Assembly (NCBI RefSeq): GCF_000423125.1 | Contig: NZ_KE383979.1 | Coordinates: 1-64,000 of the forward strand | Origin: Haliea salexigens DSM 19537 | GTDB lineage: Bacteria > Pseudomonadota > Gammaproteobacteria > Pseudomonadales > Halieaceae | Reading direction: 5' to 3' | DNA: 64,000 nt | Shown here: positions 1-7,801 of the stretch, in pieces | How positions within the stretch are numbered: position 1 is the stretch's first letter | How the letters are laid out: every line of letters begins with the position of its first letter | Position numbers and translations under genes: made by a program | Notes under the pieces: generated by a model | What the model was told of the DNA's origin: nothing | Databases searched by the model: none | Seen by the model: only the letters and a program-made list of their open reading frames with translations

Positions 1-1
1 C

Positions 2-346
2 GATAGGCGCCATCCGAAAGGCAAGGACCTGCACATCATTCTCGATAATCACAGCGCCCACAAAACGAAAGAGATCAGAGATTGGCTGGAGGCCAGGCCT
101 TACATTCACTTCCATTTCACGCCGACCAGTGCCTCCTGGCTGAATGCAGTAGAGGGTTGGTTTGCCCAGCTTGAACGGCGCGCCCTCTACCGCGGAGTTT
201 TCACCAGCGTCCCAGAGCTCAAAGCAGCATTACTCGACTTTATTAAAGTCCACAATCGCACGTTGGCCAAACCGTTCAAATGGACCAAGGATGCGAAGGG
301 TATCCTCGCAGCCGTTGATAGAGCAAAGAATGCGCTACCTAATTAA
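2..346 (+). CDS. IS630-family transposase, C-terminal part (cut by window edge)
   Basis: An open frame runs in from the left edge and stops at 344-346, giving 114 codons. It contains ILDNHSAHK, which carries the second acidic residue of the DDE catalytic triad, and TPTSASWLNAVEGWF, which carries the closing glutamate. Both are characteristic of IS630/Tc1-mariner-type transposases, which cut and paste DNA at TA targets. The N-terminal helix-turn-helix and first Asp lie outside the window, so completeness cannot be judged. No terminal inverted repeat could be assigned in the bases after the stop. The gene marks the left border of an accessory patch of short and decayed genes. Confidence 0.85.
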   Translation, partial: DRRHPKGKDLHIILDNHSAHKTKEIRDWLEARPYIHFHFTPTSASWLNAVEGWFAQLERRALYRGVFTSVPELKAALLDFIKVHNRTLAKPFKWTKDAKGILAAVDRAKNALPN

Positions 347-476
347 TCAAGCGTCCCACTAGACGGGGCGCTTCGCTTCCCGCCGCTGTTGCAGGTGTCA
401 TGTGCCTGTGAGAGTTATCGCGCAGGCTTGGAGGTTTTCAGTGCGCGTATACTGACCTTTAAGGTGCACTTGCCGT

Positions 477-593
477 ATGAAACGAAAACTCGCCATGGCG
501 ATCTGCGTTATCCTTCTCTCTTTGGGCATAGTCCGCATTGCACCGGGCGGCCTACACTACGTGTGCGCCGCCTGTATTGGCAGTGTTATGTGA
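477..593 (+). CDS. possible 38-residue secreted or membrane micro-ORF
   Basis: A short frame begins MKRKLAMAICVILLSLGIV, which reads like a signal peptide or single membrane segment: positive start, then a hydrophobic stretch. It ends with CAACIGSVM and holds three cysteines in the last nine or so residues. It lies in the 280-base gap between the IS630 tail and the GFA gene. There is no convincing ribosome-binding site, and such frames can arise by chance. I do not recognise it. The rest of the gap shows nothing else I can name. Confidence 0.25.
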   Translation: MKRKLAMAICVILLSLGIVRIAPGGLHYVCAACIGSVM

Positions 594-625
594 ATTCCCC
601 CCAACAGACCGTGGAAGGTAGTCTG

Positions 626-1027
626 ATGACTGATTATTTCGGTTCGTGTCTTTGCGGCACCGTGCGTTTTGAGGTAAACGGTGACTTCGACAGCTTTTAC
701 CTGTGTCATTGCCAGCACTGCCAAAAAGATACAGGTTCAGCGCATGCAGCAAATCTATTCTCAAGTTCAGCTAAATTAGTCTGGCGGTCCGGTGAGGATG
801 CTGTGAGTTCGTTCACGCTTCCAGGCACTCGTCATCACAAGAGCTTTTGTAAGCTATGCGGTTCAGGCTTACCCAGCACTCAGATCGCTGGCTTGCTCGT
901 CGTTCCTGCAGGGTGTTTGGACACTGAAATCAACATGTTGCCAACTGCGCACATCTTCGCATCCAGCAAGGCTGCTTGGGATGAGGAGTTAGGGGCGGTG
1001 CCAAAGTTCGAGGGGCTGCCGGCTTGA
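626..1027 (+). CDS. GFA (CENP-V/GFA) domain protein
   Basis: The product has 133 residues. The frame is open further upstream, but homology-like sequence begins at MTDYFGSCLCGTVRFEV, so the ATG at 626 is chosen. Zinc-binding cysteines are visible as CLCG near residue 8, CHCQHCQKDTG near 31-41 and CKLCGSG near 76-82, the typical arrangement of GFA-domain proteins. The family was named after glutathione-dependent formaldehyde-activating enzyme. Most members are small zinc proteins of unknown substrate, so no reaction is claimed. The gene stands alone beside an IS remnant and looks like accessory content. Confidence 0.8.
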   Translation: MTDYFGSCLCGTVRFEVNGDFDSFYLCHCQHCQKDTGSAHAANLFSSSAKLVWRSGEDAVSSFTLPGTRHHKSFCKLCGSGLPSTQIAGLLVVPAGCLDTEINMLPTAHIFASSKAAWDEELGAVPKFEGLPA

Positions 1028-1052
1028 GCTACAATCACATAATGATTGACTG

Positions 1053-1403
1053 TTGGCGGACGTACCTACGCCGCCTGGACGGGACAAGTCGCTTCTCATG
1101 GCAATCGCGACGCCATTTGGACTCATCTGGTCCGGGCTGGTTATCGCCAGTGGAATGGTTGCTAACGTGGGTTTGTCGGCAGTCTCTGCAATCTATGCCA
1201 GAAGCGCAGAAGAGGCGGCGAACGCCTGGGCGATAGTCGGTACGATTCAAGACCGCATTGGAGGCGGAGTCGAACTCGTTGGGGGACCTGGGTGCTGCTT
1301 CGAGTGGATGACGCGCATATGCGCATTGAGGGCTCTGCTACCCGGTAAACAGCTTTGTGAACAGTCTTGCGGTAGCTATCTGGAAAAGCATCATGAGCGT
1401 TGA
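1053..1403 (+). pseudogene. decayed small membrane-protein gene (DUF4386-like appearance)
   Basis: A frame with a TTG start (ATG available at 1098) encodes a hydrophobic stretch, MAIATPFGLIWSGLVIASG, followed by a GGG..E..GG motif region near residue 70. This resembles the first part of DUF4386-like integral membrane proteins, which are about twice as long. After residue 80 the sequence becomes cysteine-rich and unlike the family (GPGCCFEWMTRICALRALL), and the frame runs 11 bases into the next gene. I read it as a truncated or frameshifted remnant. The family link is from memory of the pattern and is weak. Confidence 0.35.
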
Positions 1404-1848
1404 TCAAGCATACAATTTCAAGGTTATCGACGAAGCGGTTTCTACATCCGGACTTTTGAGCGAGGAACAGCTCTCGCAATTACGTACGAGCGGCTATGAA
1501 GCCGTCATCAACCTGCTTCCAGAACACAATCAATATGCCTTGAAGAACGAGGAAGATATCGTCACCGGACAAGGCGTTCGTTATCTCTACATTCCCGTCG
1601 ATTTTGCGGCTCCATCAGAGCGGGATTACGCAGAATTTGTTAAGGCTATGACGTCCTGCCAAGGACAGAAGGTGTTGATCCATTGCGCAGCAAACTACCG
1701 GGTATCAGCATTCTACGCCATGTACGCATACGAATATCTTGGATGGTCCGCATCCAGTGCCAGGGAACATATTGAGTCTATCTGGTGCCCGCAAGAGAAC
1801 CCTCCATGGCATCAGTTCATCTCAACGGTTTTACCGAGCAATGGTTGA
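1393..1848 (+). CDS. protein tyrosine/dual-specificity phosphatase-like protein
   Basis: The product has 151 residues from the ATG at 1393. The motif VLIHCAANYRVSAF (about residue 95-108) is the cysteine-arginine phosphate loop of a small phosphatase family, often described as DSP-PTPase or beta-lactamase-hydrolase-like, in which the signature is HCAxNxRxS instead of the usual CX5R. An upstream acidic segment (YIPVDFAAPSERDYAEFV) probably forms the general-acid region. The likely role is cytoplasmic dephosphorylation of an unknown substrate. The start overlaps the end of the decayed upstream gene, so that gene's loss may have placed this one under a new promoter. Confidence 0.75.
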   Translation: MSVDQAYNFKVIDEAVSTSGLLSEEQLSQLRTSGYEAVINLLPEHNQYALKNEEDIVTGQGVRYLYIPVDFAAPSERDYAEFVKAMTSCQGQKVLIHCAANYRVSAFYAMYAYEYLGWSASSAREHIESIWCPQENPPWHQFISTVLPSNG

Positions 1849-2026
1849 TGAGAGCGTGGAGTCTCAGAGCAAGAGGCGTGCTGCCTGGTCGCCGTTGCTC
1901 CCGCGGCCCAAACCGCGGCGTAATGTAGATGTAGACGCATAGGATTGCACACACAACCAAGCCTGGCAGGCAGTGAAAAGCTGATGCTTTGCCTGTGCGG
2001 TCGGCATAAACCACCTGGAGAGATCA

Positions 2027-2344
2027 GTGTCAGAGATAGCCAAAACCCCCGAGCCACCCTACTACGCCGTTATTTTCACCAGTCATCGCACAGAAGGAGA
2101 CGATGGATACAGTGAAATGGCGGCCGTGATGCTGGCGTTGGCTGAAACCCAGCCTGGTTTCCTGGGTGTGGAGTCCGTGCGGGAAGATTTGGGTATCACG
2201 GTGTCTTACTGGGAAAGTCTGGAATCCATCAGTCACTGGAAAAGAAACGCGGAACACCGGGAAGCGCAGCGACTCGGCCACAAAAAATGGTACTCCGGTT
2301 TTCGGGTTCGTGTTGCGAAGGTGGAGCGAGAGTACGGTATTTAA
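2027..2344 (+). CDS. antibiotic-biosynthesis-monooxygenase (ABM) domain protein
   Basis: The product has 105 residues with a GTG start at 2027, preceded by GGAG at the right distance. A ferredoxin-like alpha-beta fold is suggested by YYAVIFTSHRTEGDDGY, then QPGFLGVESVREDLGITVSYWES, then an amphipathic helix ISHWKRNAEHREAQRLG. The -YWES-...-W..... HR.AQ..G- pattern is typical of ABM-type stress proteins, which include haem-degrading and quinol monooxygenases. The substrate cannot be told from sequence. It is monocistronic, with a convergent small membrane-protein gene downstream. Confidence 0.75.
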   Translation: MSEIAKTPEPPYYAVIFTSHRTEGDDGYSEMAAVMLALAETQPGFLGVESVREDLGITVSYWESLESISHWKRNAEHREAQRLGHKKWYSGFRVRVAKVEREYGI

Positions 2345-2416
2345 CGCGTCAAACGCGCTTGCCCCCGGTGCGACGTGCGTCCAGCGGCCGCACCCATCGG
2401 GTGCTGATCATCTTGT

Positions 2417-2686
2417 TCAGATCACCGCCCAGCCCATGGCTGCAAGGCCGATGAAGCCACTCAGGGCTGGCCCGACAATGCGCCCCTGCCAGAATCCGCG
2501 GGCCGCGGAAATCAGCAGGGCTATGCCGACAATAAAGGCGGTCCAGCCCAGGAAGCCCTGAACCCCGGCACCCTCGCCAATGCCGCTGAAAAACTCGCCT
2601 ATGACCGCTGGCACTTCCGCGAGGAAGCCGCCGATGCTTTCACCCACGGCGCCCAGAAAGCCGCCGGAGTCTGCTGAATCGCTCAT
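2417..2686 (-). CDS. small glycine-rich membrane protein, unknown function
   Basis: The product has 89 residues. It opens with a hydrophilic leader (MSDSADSGGFLGAVGE) and an amphipathic stretch, then two hydrophobic segments: FLGWTAFIVGIALLISAA near residue 45-62 and a C-terminal one reaching AAMGWAVI. It looks like a two-helix inner-membrane protein. I do not recognise a family. It is convergent with the ABM gene and separated from the next gene by about 200 bases in which I see no feature. Confidence 0.6.
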   Translation of the reverse strand: MSDSADSGGFLGAVGESIGGFLAEVPAVIGEFFSGIGEGAGVQGFLGWTAFIVGIALLISAARGFWQGRIVGPALSGFIGLAAMGWAVI

Positions 2687-2888
2687 TGAGAACCTCGCGA
2701 AATTCTGCTGACAGTGTGTTTGTCGCGCTACCCAGGCTCCGCGGGCGCCAGCCGGGAGTTACGCGAGCGGTTACGGTAACTGGTCCCAACTTACAGCGCC
2801 GACGGGTGTTATTGCTGCGCGCGGCTGTTGGCCAGCCAAGTCGACTGGTTTAAGCTCTGTGGCTATCTTAACCCGAAAGAGCGCTCCC

Positions 2889-3779
2889 ATGAGCATCGAT
2901 TATCAAACCACCCGGCGCAGTGTTGAGTTGTCCCACGGCACACTCAACTACCATGAGGCGGGTAGCGGCCCCCACTTGTTGATGATCCACGGCTCAGGCC
3001 CCGGCGTCAGTGGGTGGGCGAATTTCTCCGGGAACCTGGCGTGGTTCTCCCGGCGATTCCGCTGCCTCGTGGTGGACCTCCCTGGCTATGGTGGCAGCCA
3101 GCCATTGGCGGGTGACCCAATCGCCGGGGCAGTGAAGGCCTGCCTGGAGTTCCTTGATGCCGTGGGTGCACCCAGTGCCCACGTGCTGGGCAATTCACTG
3201 GGTGGCATGGTGGGTTCGCATATTGCGGCCGCCCATCCCGAGCGCGTCAGGAGCCTGACCTGTATCGGCGGTATCGGTCTCAACCTGTTTGCGCCGTTCC
3301 CCGCCGAGGGCGTCAACCTCCTGACGGCCTTCGCTGAAGCGCCCAGCCGGGAGCGGCTGGAAGCCTGGCTGCGCTCGATGGTTTACGACCAGGCGCTGAT
3401 CACGCCCGAATTGATCGACACGCGTTGGGAGCAGGCCATGGAGCCCAACACCCTGGCCGCCACCCGGCAGATCTACTCGCGCCAGGGCATCGGCCAGATC
3501 GCCGCGATGCGCGAACAGCATCCTACTCGTGCCATCGAGCACCTGGCCACAATTCAGGCGCCTACGTTACTCACCTGGGGCCGCGACGACCGGGTGACAC
3601 CGCTGGACGCCGCACTCCTGCCGATGCGCCTTATCCCCCTCTGTGAACTGCATACCTTCCCCCGCTGTGGCCACTGGGCGATGATTGAGTGCAAGCAGGC
3701 TTTCGAAACGCTGGTCATGAGCTTCCTCTGTCGCGATGAACCGGGTGGCCCGGACGTCACGTTTCCTGAGCGCCGTTAG
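2889..3779 (+). CDS. alpha/beta hydrolase (MhpC/meta-cleavage hydrolase type)
   Basis: The product has 296 residues from the ATG at 2889; a GTG ten codons upstream is possible but adds a non-conserved leader. The oxyanion region HGSGPGVSGW, nucleophile elbow GNSLGGMVG, acid TWGRDDRVTP and catalytic histidine in RCGHWAMIE form a complete Ser-Asp-His triad. HGSGPGVSGWANF is typical of C-C bond hydrolases that act after ring meta-cleavage (MhpC, BphD, HsaD). No ring-cleavage dioxygenase is nearby, so the real substrate is unknown. The next gene starts 6 bases after the stop, suggesting co-transcription. Confidence 0.85.
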   Translation: MSIDYQTTRRSVELSHGTLNYHEAGSGPHLLMIHGSGPGVSGWANFSGNLAWFSRRFRCLVVDLPGYGGSQPLAGDPIAGAVKACLEFLDAVGAPSAHVLGNSLGGMVGSHIAAAHPERVRSLTCIGGIGLNLFAPFPAEGVNLLTAFAEAPSRERLEAWLRSMVYDQALITPELIDTRWEQAMEPNTLAATRQIYSRQGIGQIAAMREQHPTRAIEHLATIQAPTLLTWGRDDRVTPLDAALLPMRLIPLCELHTFPRCGHWAMIECKQAFETLVMSFLCRDEPGGPDVTFPERR

Positions 3780-3784
3780 CTGCC

Positions 3785-4150
3785 ATGGTATCGAAGTCAA
3801 AACTCTACGCTCAGTTGGATCTGCTGGAGCGCGATCTGCGAGAACGTATCGTTCCGCATCTGGAGTTGGCCGCAGCGGGTGAGAACGAATTCGTCTTCTG
3901 CGTACCCGACTTCAATCCCTATCCGGAGCGGCGTTCGAAGACCGACCCTGAAACAGAGGCATTGGTTTTGTCAGGCAGGCAAATACTGGCCTTGAGGGAG
4001 AAGCTGAACGAGCCGTCAGATGGCACCATCGCTGAGCGCATTTGCTGGTATTGCCGCAAGTGGAGTGATGGGAAAGACAATCGGCACGTCAACGTTCAGG
4101 CGTTGGCGAATGCGTTTCTGGACGAGATTGCTTGTGCAAAAGCAAGATAG
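3785..4150 (+). CDS. conserved-looking hypothetical protein
   Basis: The product has 121 residues and is soluble. It opens with an amphipathic helix (KLYAQLDLLERDLRERIVPHLE), followed by FVFCVPDFNPYPERRS and a C-terminal helical half with CWYCRKW near residue 90. Codon use matches neighbours and the gene starts 6 bases after the hydrolase stop. I do not recognise a family. Because it follows the hydrolase so closely, a linked role is possible but unproven. Confidence 0.6.
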   Translation: MVSKSKLYAQLDLLERDLRERIVPHLELAAAGENEFVFCVPDFNPYPERRSKTDPETEALVLSGRQILALREKLNEPSDGTIAERICWYCRKWSDGKDNRHVNVQALANAFLDEIACAKAR

Positions 4151-4152
4151 GT

Positions 4153-4173
4153 CAAGGCACCGGGGCCTTGTTT
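4153..4173 (+). terminator. possible intrinsic terminator after the hydrolase pair
   Basis: CAAGGC (4153-4158) and GCCTTG (4165-4170) form a 6-bp GC-rich hairpin with a 6-base loop, followed only by TTT. It begins 3 bases after the stop of the upstream gene. The short T-run makes it a weak terminator. Confidence 0.4.
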
Positions 4174-4261
4174 GGCCAGGTGACGGCAGCGATCGACTCG
4201 GTGTTTGGCAAAGCGTAATCCGCCTCCGACTGCGGGGAGCGAGAAACCTTGGGGGCGTCTT

Positions 4262-4618
4262 ATGAAAATGAATTATTTTGTCTTCGGTACACGGTCATTG
4301 GCCGACGCGGTGGGCTTCTATGATGCTTTGTTTGCAGGCACGGACATAAACCAGATCCATGTGGACGAACGGATGACTGTTTGGGCAAATGGCGATTTCA
4401 TGTTTGCTGTGGCTGAGCCCTTCGACGGAGGGCGAGCCACCCACGGCAATGGCACAATGGTCGGCTTGAATCTTGCTTCGGATACCGAGGTCACGCGCCT
4501 ATACAACAAGGCGCTTGAAATTGGTGGCACGAGTGAGGGGGAACCCGGTATTCGGTCTGGCAGGTTTGCCGCGTATGTGAGAGACCTGGATCACAACAAG
4601 ATCTGTCTGTTTGTCTGA
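4262..4618 (+). CDS. VOC-superfamily (glyoxalase/bleomycin-resistance fold) protein
   Basis: The product has 118 residues from the ATG at 4262. It shows a paired beta-alpha-beta-beta-beta layout, with RSLADAVGFYDALF opening the first module and YVRDLDHNKICLF closing the second. The last motif (D.D.NKI) is typical of VOC dioxygenase-like proteins. Metal ligands are not obvious, so the activity is open. A second VOC protein lies at 6969. The gene is followed after 31 bases by the lactonase-like gene. Confidence 0.75.
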   Translation: MKMNYFVFGTRSLADAVGFYDALFAGTDINQIHVDERMTVWANGDFMFAVAEPFDGGRATHGNGTMVGLNLASDTEVTRLYNKALEIGGTSEGEPGIRSGRFAAYVRDLDHNKICLFV

Positions 4619-4649
4619 AGGTGTCCGGTGGCGACATCTGGAGAAAACT

Positions 4650-5435
4650 ATGTCTCAGCGCGCATTACGAATATGGCCCCTGCTCACTGGCACGCATCGC
4701 TATGAAAAGGTCGTTTCGACGAGAAACAGAGGGCACGGGCAATACATCACCGCGCCGATTCTTGCCTATCTGATCGAAACACCGAATGGTCGTATTCTGT
4801 ATGACGTGGGGTGCGACTACCAGAAGATCGCCAACCCCGCGCTGCGGACCAAGTACTACGGCCCTATGCAGGAGCTGTTTGACCCGCCTGAAATGGACGA
4901 GAGCCAGCGTATTCCCAGTTACCTGAACAAGCTGGGGCTGTCCGCCAGGGATGTAGACCTAGTTTTTCTCGGCCATTTGCACTTCGACCACGCGGGAGGG
5001 CTGTGTGACCTTCCGGGCTGCGAAGTTCATGTGCATGCGGAGGAGGTCAGTGCCGCCGCAACCCGGCTGGATGGGGGTATATTTGAAGATGAGGTTGCGG
5101 GCGCAAATGCATGGCGTTTGCAGAGTTCAGAATACGAAGTGGCAACCGGAGTCAGCGCGCTGTTCACGCCCGGGCATACGGCGGGGCATATGTCCCTGTT
5201 TGTCGAATTGCCCAAGGGGCGCCCGGTGATTCTCTGCGGGGATGCCGCGGATCTGACGGAAAATCTGACCGACGAGGTTGCTCCCGGGTATTGCTGGCAG
5301 GATAATGAAGCACTGGCCATCGATAGCATTCGCCGGCTGAAGGCGATCGCTGCGACGGAGAATGCCGAGTTGTGGCCAAACCACGATTTCAACTTCTTTA
5401 ATTCGCTGCCGGCGTTTCCGGCTTGGCGAGATTAA
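4650..5435 (+). CDS. metallo-beta-lactamase fold hydrolase, N-acyl-homoserine-lactonase-like
   Basis: The product has 261 residues from the ATG at 4650, which has GGAG about 8 bases upstream. The two-zinc site is complete: H109-L-H111-F-D113-H114 (HLHFDHAGG), H176 in TPGHTAGH, D198 in CGDAADL and H245 in NHDF. This order and length match AiiA/AttM-type lactonases, which open acyl-homoserine lactone rings and quench quorum sensing, as well as related MBL hydrolases. There is no signal peptide, so it is cytoplasmic. No luxI or luxR homologue is in the window. The lactonase role is inferred from motif spacing and overall length; the MBL fold itself is near certain. Confidence 0.8.
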   Translation: MSQRALRIWPLLTGTHRYEKVVSTRNRGHGQYITAPILAYLIETPNGRILYDVGCDYQKIANPALRTKYYGPMQELFDPPEMDESQRIPSYLNKLGLSARDVDLVFLGHLHFDHAGGLCDLPGCEVHVHAEEVSAAATRLDGGIFEDEVAGANAWRLQSSEYEVATGVSALFTPGHTAGHMSLFVELPKGRPVILCGDAADLTENLTDEVAPGYCWQDNEALAIDSIRRLKAIAATENAELWPNHDFNFFNSLPAFPAWRD

Positions 5436-5499
5436 TCAAGGACATCACTCACCCGACCTTCGCTCCCGTTGATGGCGGGCCGCCTGGAAGCTTGACGCT

Positions 5500-5772
5500 A
5501 TGGATTGGAAAATATTTTTCACAATTTTCGCATCGGTTTTTGTTGCCGAACTCGGCGATAAAACGCAATTGGCGACGATGCTCTTCTCCGCCGACAAGGC
5601 AGTGAGCAAATATACGGTATTCCTTGCGGCGTCGGCCGCGCTTGTGGTTGCTTCGGGATTGGGTGTTTTGGCTGGTAGCGCGATCTCGGGATATATCGAC
5701 GAGAAAATCCTGCACTACGTTGCGGGCACCGGCTTTATCCTGATTGGCATGATGACCCTGTATAACGCCTGA
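5500..5772 (+). CDS. single-repeat TMEM165/GDT1 (UPF0016) family cation transporter half
   Basis: The product has 90 residues. The signature VAELGDKTQLAT (about residue 15-26) is the ExGDKT cation-binding motif of the GDT1/UPF0016 family, which exports Mn2+ or Ca2+. Three membrane helices are visible. Typical family members are about 190 residues with two inverted copies of this motif; here only one copy exists, so the working form would need a homodimer or partner. No second copy is found next to it. The family call is firm and the transported ion is inference. Confidence 0.85.
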   Translation: MDWKIFFTIFASVFVAELGDKTQLATMLFSADKAVSKYTVFLAASAALVVASGLGVLAGSAISGYIDEKILHYVAGTGFILIGMMTLYNA

Positions 5773-5925
5773 GGCGATACCCGGGAGTACCGGCTCGACT
5801 CTTCCCGCTCTGGTAAACACTGCTACACTGTTTGCTGGAGGCAGCGGTCGCACTGTCGCTGTCAAGATTGACCGAATCCGGCAGGCGCGTGCTTTTTCCG
5901 CTGCTGGCCTTGGGGAGGGGGTGAC

Positions 5926-6912
5926 ATGGTGGGGCATCTCGGCAGAATTTTGATGGTAGCGTGTTTGTGCACGGTTGCCAGCGTGGTTAGGGCGCAGGAT
6001 GTTGAGGGTGTTATCGAGCACCCGATGATCGAGCGCTATCCCGGTCAGGTCATCGCCTGGCAGCATATTGAAAACTACCAGCCCTACAAGGTGGCCACGG
6101 GCCCGGTCACCGGCTATCGGGCCATTGCGGACTGGATAGAAACCGAAGGCAGGGTTACGCGAACGTTTTACGAGTACGAAGGTGAAGATCGCACGTTCTC
6201 CGAAATCTACAAGAATTATCTGGATGCGCTCAGGCAGGAAGGCTTCGATATTATCGGAGAAGGCATGTCTTTGGATCGCAAGGGCGTTGCAATTGGCTCC
6301 GGGCAGTGGATGGAGGTGACGTTTCGTGCCAATCCTGTCGCCAAGCCAGGGGCGGTGAACACGCTGTTTGCAGGGACATCCTCTTCCGGCGGTGCGGGGG
6401 CAATTGTGGCCAGTAAGGAGCGCGCTGCCGGGTTGGTGTATGTTGTTGCGTATGTAGAGCAACACGCGAAAAACTACGTCGGCACGTTGATCGACATTGT
6501 CGAGGTCGAGGCTGCCGAAACCGGCCTGGTGGTGGTAGACGCCGAGGCCATCGGCTCCGATATTGCGGAGTACGGGCGTGTGGTTCTGGATGGCATCGTG
6601 TTTGATTTTGACAAGGCGACGCTCAGAGCCGAGTCGAGCGTGGCGCTTGAGGCGATAGTGAGCTATTTGCGGGCCAATCCGGAGAAGCAGTTTTATGTGG
6701 TTGGTCACACCGATTCAAAGGGTACGTTCGACTACAATCGAACGCTGTCTGCAGACCGCGCTCGCGCCGTGGTGGAGGCGTTAAAAAACGACTACGATAT
6801 CGCTTCAGGTCGTTTGCAACCGCATGGTGTGGGGCCACTGGTTCCGGTTTTCTCTAACGGCAGTGATGCTGGGCGGGAGAAAAACCGCCGGGTCGAGCTG
6901 GTCGAGAGATAA
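5926..6912 (+). CDS. exported OmpA-family protein (DUF4892-like N-terminus)
   Basis: The product has 328 residues with a strong purine-rich ribosome-binding site before the ATG at 5926. A signal peptide ends around SVVRAQ/DVEG. Residues about 25-200 form a domain beginning with EHPMIERYPGQVI and including FSEIYKNYLDALRQEGF, as seen in DUF4892 proteins. Residues about 215-325 are an OmpA C-terminal domain: VFDFDKATLR, then VVGHTDSKGTFDYN, then LSADRARAVVEAL and GREKNRRVEL, which bind peptidoglycan in the periplasm. It is probably an envelope-anchoring protein standing alone. Confidence 0.85.
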   Translation: MVGHLGRILMVACLCTVASVVRAQDVEGVIEHPMIERYPGQVIAWQHIENYQPYKVATGPVTGYRAIADWIETEGRVTRTFYEYEGEDRTFSEIYKNYLDALRQEGFDIIGEGMSLDRKGVAIGSGQWMEVTFRANPVAKPGAVNTLFAGTSSSGGAGAIVASKERAAGLVYVVAYVEQHAKNYVGTLIDIVEVEAAETGLVVVDAEAIGSDIAEYGRVVLDGIVFDFDKATLRAESSVALEAIVSYLRANPEKQFYVVGHTDSKGTFDYNRTLSADRARAVVEALKNDYDIASGRLQPHGVGPLVPVFSNGSDAGREKNRRVELVER

Positions 6913-6968
6913 GCCACGATTCGCCGGAACATAACGTTTACTTTGCATAACTTAGAGGGAACACCGCA

Positions 6969-7361
6969 ATGCTTAGCCATGTCATGATCGGCTCCAACAA
7001 CATCGAGCAATCGAAACGCTTCTATAACGCTGTTCTCGGCGTGCTCGGGGCTGGAGCGCCCATGGAGCACAAGAACGATACCGGGCAAACGCGCTTGTTT
7101 TACATCCACGGTGGTTCCAACTTCAGTGTGAGTGAACCCATCAATGGCAAACCGGTAACCACCGCCAATGGCTCCACCATCGGCTTCGCCTGCAATTCAC
7201 CTGAGCAGGTCAAGCAGCTGCACGATGTTGCCGTAGCCAATGGCGGCACCAGTGTTGAGGATCCACCAGGCCCCCGGGAAAGCACCATGGGCGTAATGCA
7301 CCTGTGCTATTTTCTCGACCCCGATGGCCACAAGATCTGTGGCATTCACCGCGAGAGCTGA
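6969..7361 (+). CDS. VOC-family glyoxalase/bleomycin-resistance protein
   Basis: The product has 130 residues. It begins MLSHVMIGSNNIEQSKRFYN, the usual first VOC module with an N-terminal histidine ligand (H4), and ends YFLDPDGHKICGIHRE, the classic DPDGHKI...E closing motif. Both modules are present. It is 12 bases upstream of the pterin dehydratase gene and likely co-transcribed. The substrate is unknown; relatives include glutathione-dependent and dioxygenase enzymes. Confidence 0.85.
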   Translation: MLSHVMIGSNNIEQSKRFYNAVLGVLGAGAPMEHKNDTGQTRLFYIHGGSNFSVSEPINGKPVTTANGSTIGFACNSPEQVKQLHDVAVANGGTSVEDPPGPRESTMGVMHLCYFLDPDGHKICGIHRES

Positions 7362-7373
7362 AAAGGAGGAAAA

Positions 7374-7664
7374 ATGACAGAAGCCTGTAGCCCAAGCGAG
7401 TTGGACTCTTCCCTGGCTGAGCTGAACAAGCTCTCAAACGGCGCATGGTGCATCAAAGATGGCAAGTTGCACCGGGAATTCAGTTTCCCGGACTTTGTTG
7501 CGGCTTTTACTTTTATGGCAAAAGTGGCTTTGCTCGCCGAACGGGCCAATCACCACCCTGAATGGTTCAACGTCTACAACAAGGTGGTTGTTGATCTGAC
7601 AACACACGATGCAGACGGTATATCCTGCAAGGATTTCGACCTGGCGCGTGAGATGTCAGAGTAA
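7374..7664 (+). CDS. phhB: 4a-hydroxytetrahydrobiopterin dehydratase (PCD/DCoH)
   Basis: The product has 96 residues with AGGAGG just upstream of the ATG. The active-site segment [19 protein letters not shown] (about residue 57-75), with the paired histidines and proline-glutamate, plus [14 protein letters not shown], is diagnostic of pterin-4a-carbinolamine dehydratase. The enzyme regenerates the pterin cofactor used by phenylalanine hydroxylase, or serves other pterin-dependent oxygenases. No phhA lies in the window. The next reading frame starts 5 bases downstream. Confidence 0.92.
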   Translation: MTEACSPSELDSSLAELNKLSNGAWCIKDGKLHREFSFPDFVAAFTFMAKVALLAERANHHPEWFNVYNKVVVDLTTHDADGISCKDFDLAREMSE

Positions 7665-7668
7665 GGCA

Positions 7669-7801
7669 ATGCTGCGCGAAGGCGAGGAATCACGAATTAT
7701 CGAGATGGCCTGGGAGGGGCGCACGCCCTTTGAAACCATTGAGTTACAATTCGGCTTGAAAGAGCCTGATCATCAAACTCATGCGCCGTAGCCTAATATG
7801 A
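7669..7801 (+). pseudogene. DUF2805/TIGR03643-like gene, frameshifted and truncated
   Basis: The start encodes MLREGEESRIIEMAWEGRTP and continues FETIELQFGLKEPD, closely resembling small proteins of the TIGR03643/DUF2805 group, which continue into a (V)IKLMRR segment. Here that segment is found in the next frame: one base too many near 7773-7775 throws the frame into HQTHAP-stop at 7789-7791. In the shifted frame IKLMRRSLI ends at 7799-7801, overlapping the next start, so the usual basic C-terminal tail is also missing. Two lesions suggest true decay instead of a reading error. Confidence 0.6.

Noticed and set aside
4150-4261. GQVTAAIDSVFGKA-type tail ending near 4218
   Set aside because: It reads like protein but has no start or family match; likely chance or very old remnant.
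5449-6708. 419-codon - strand frame
   Set aside because: It lies opposite the GDT1 and OmpA-type genes, both of which have clear family signatures; GC-rich shadow.
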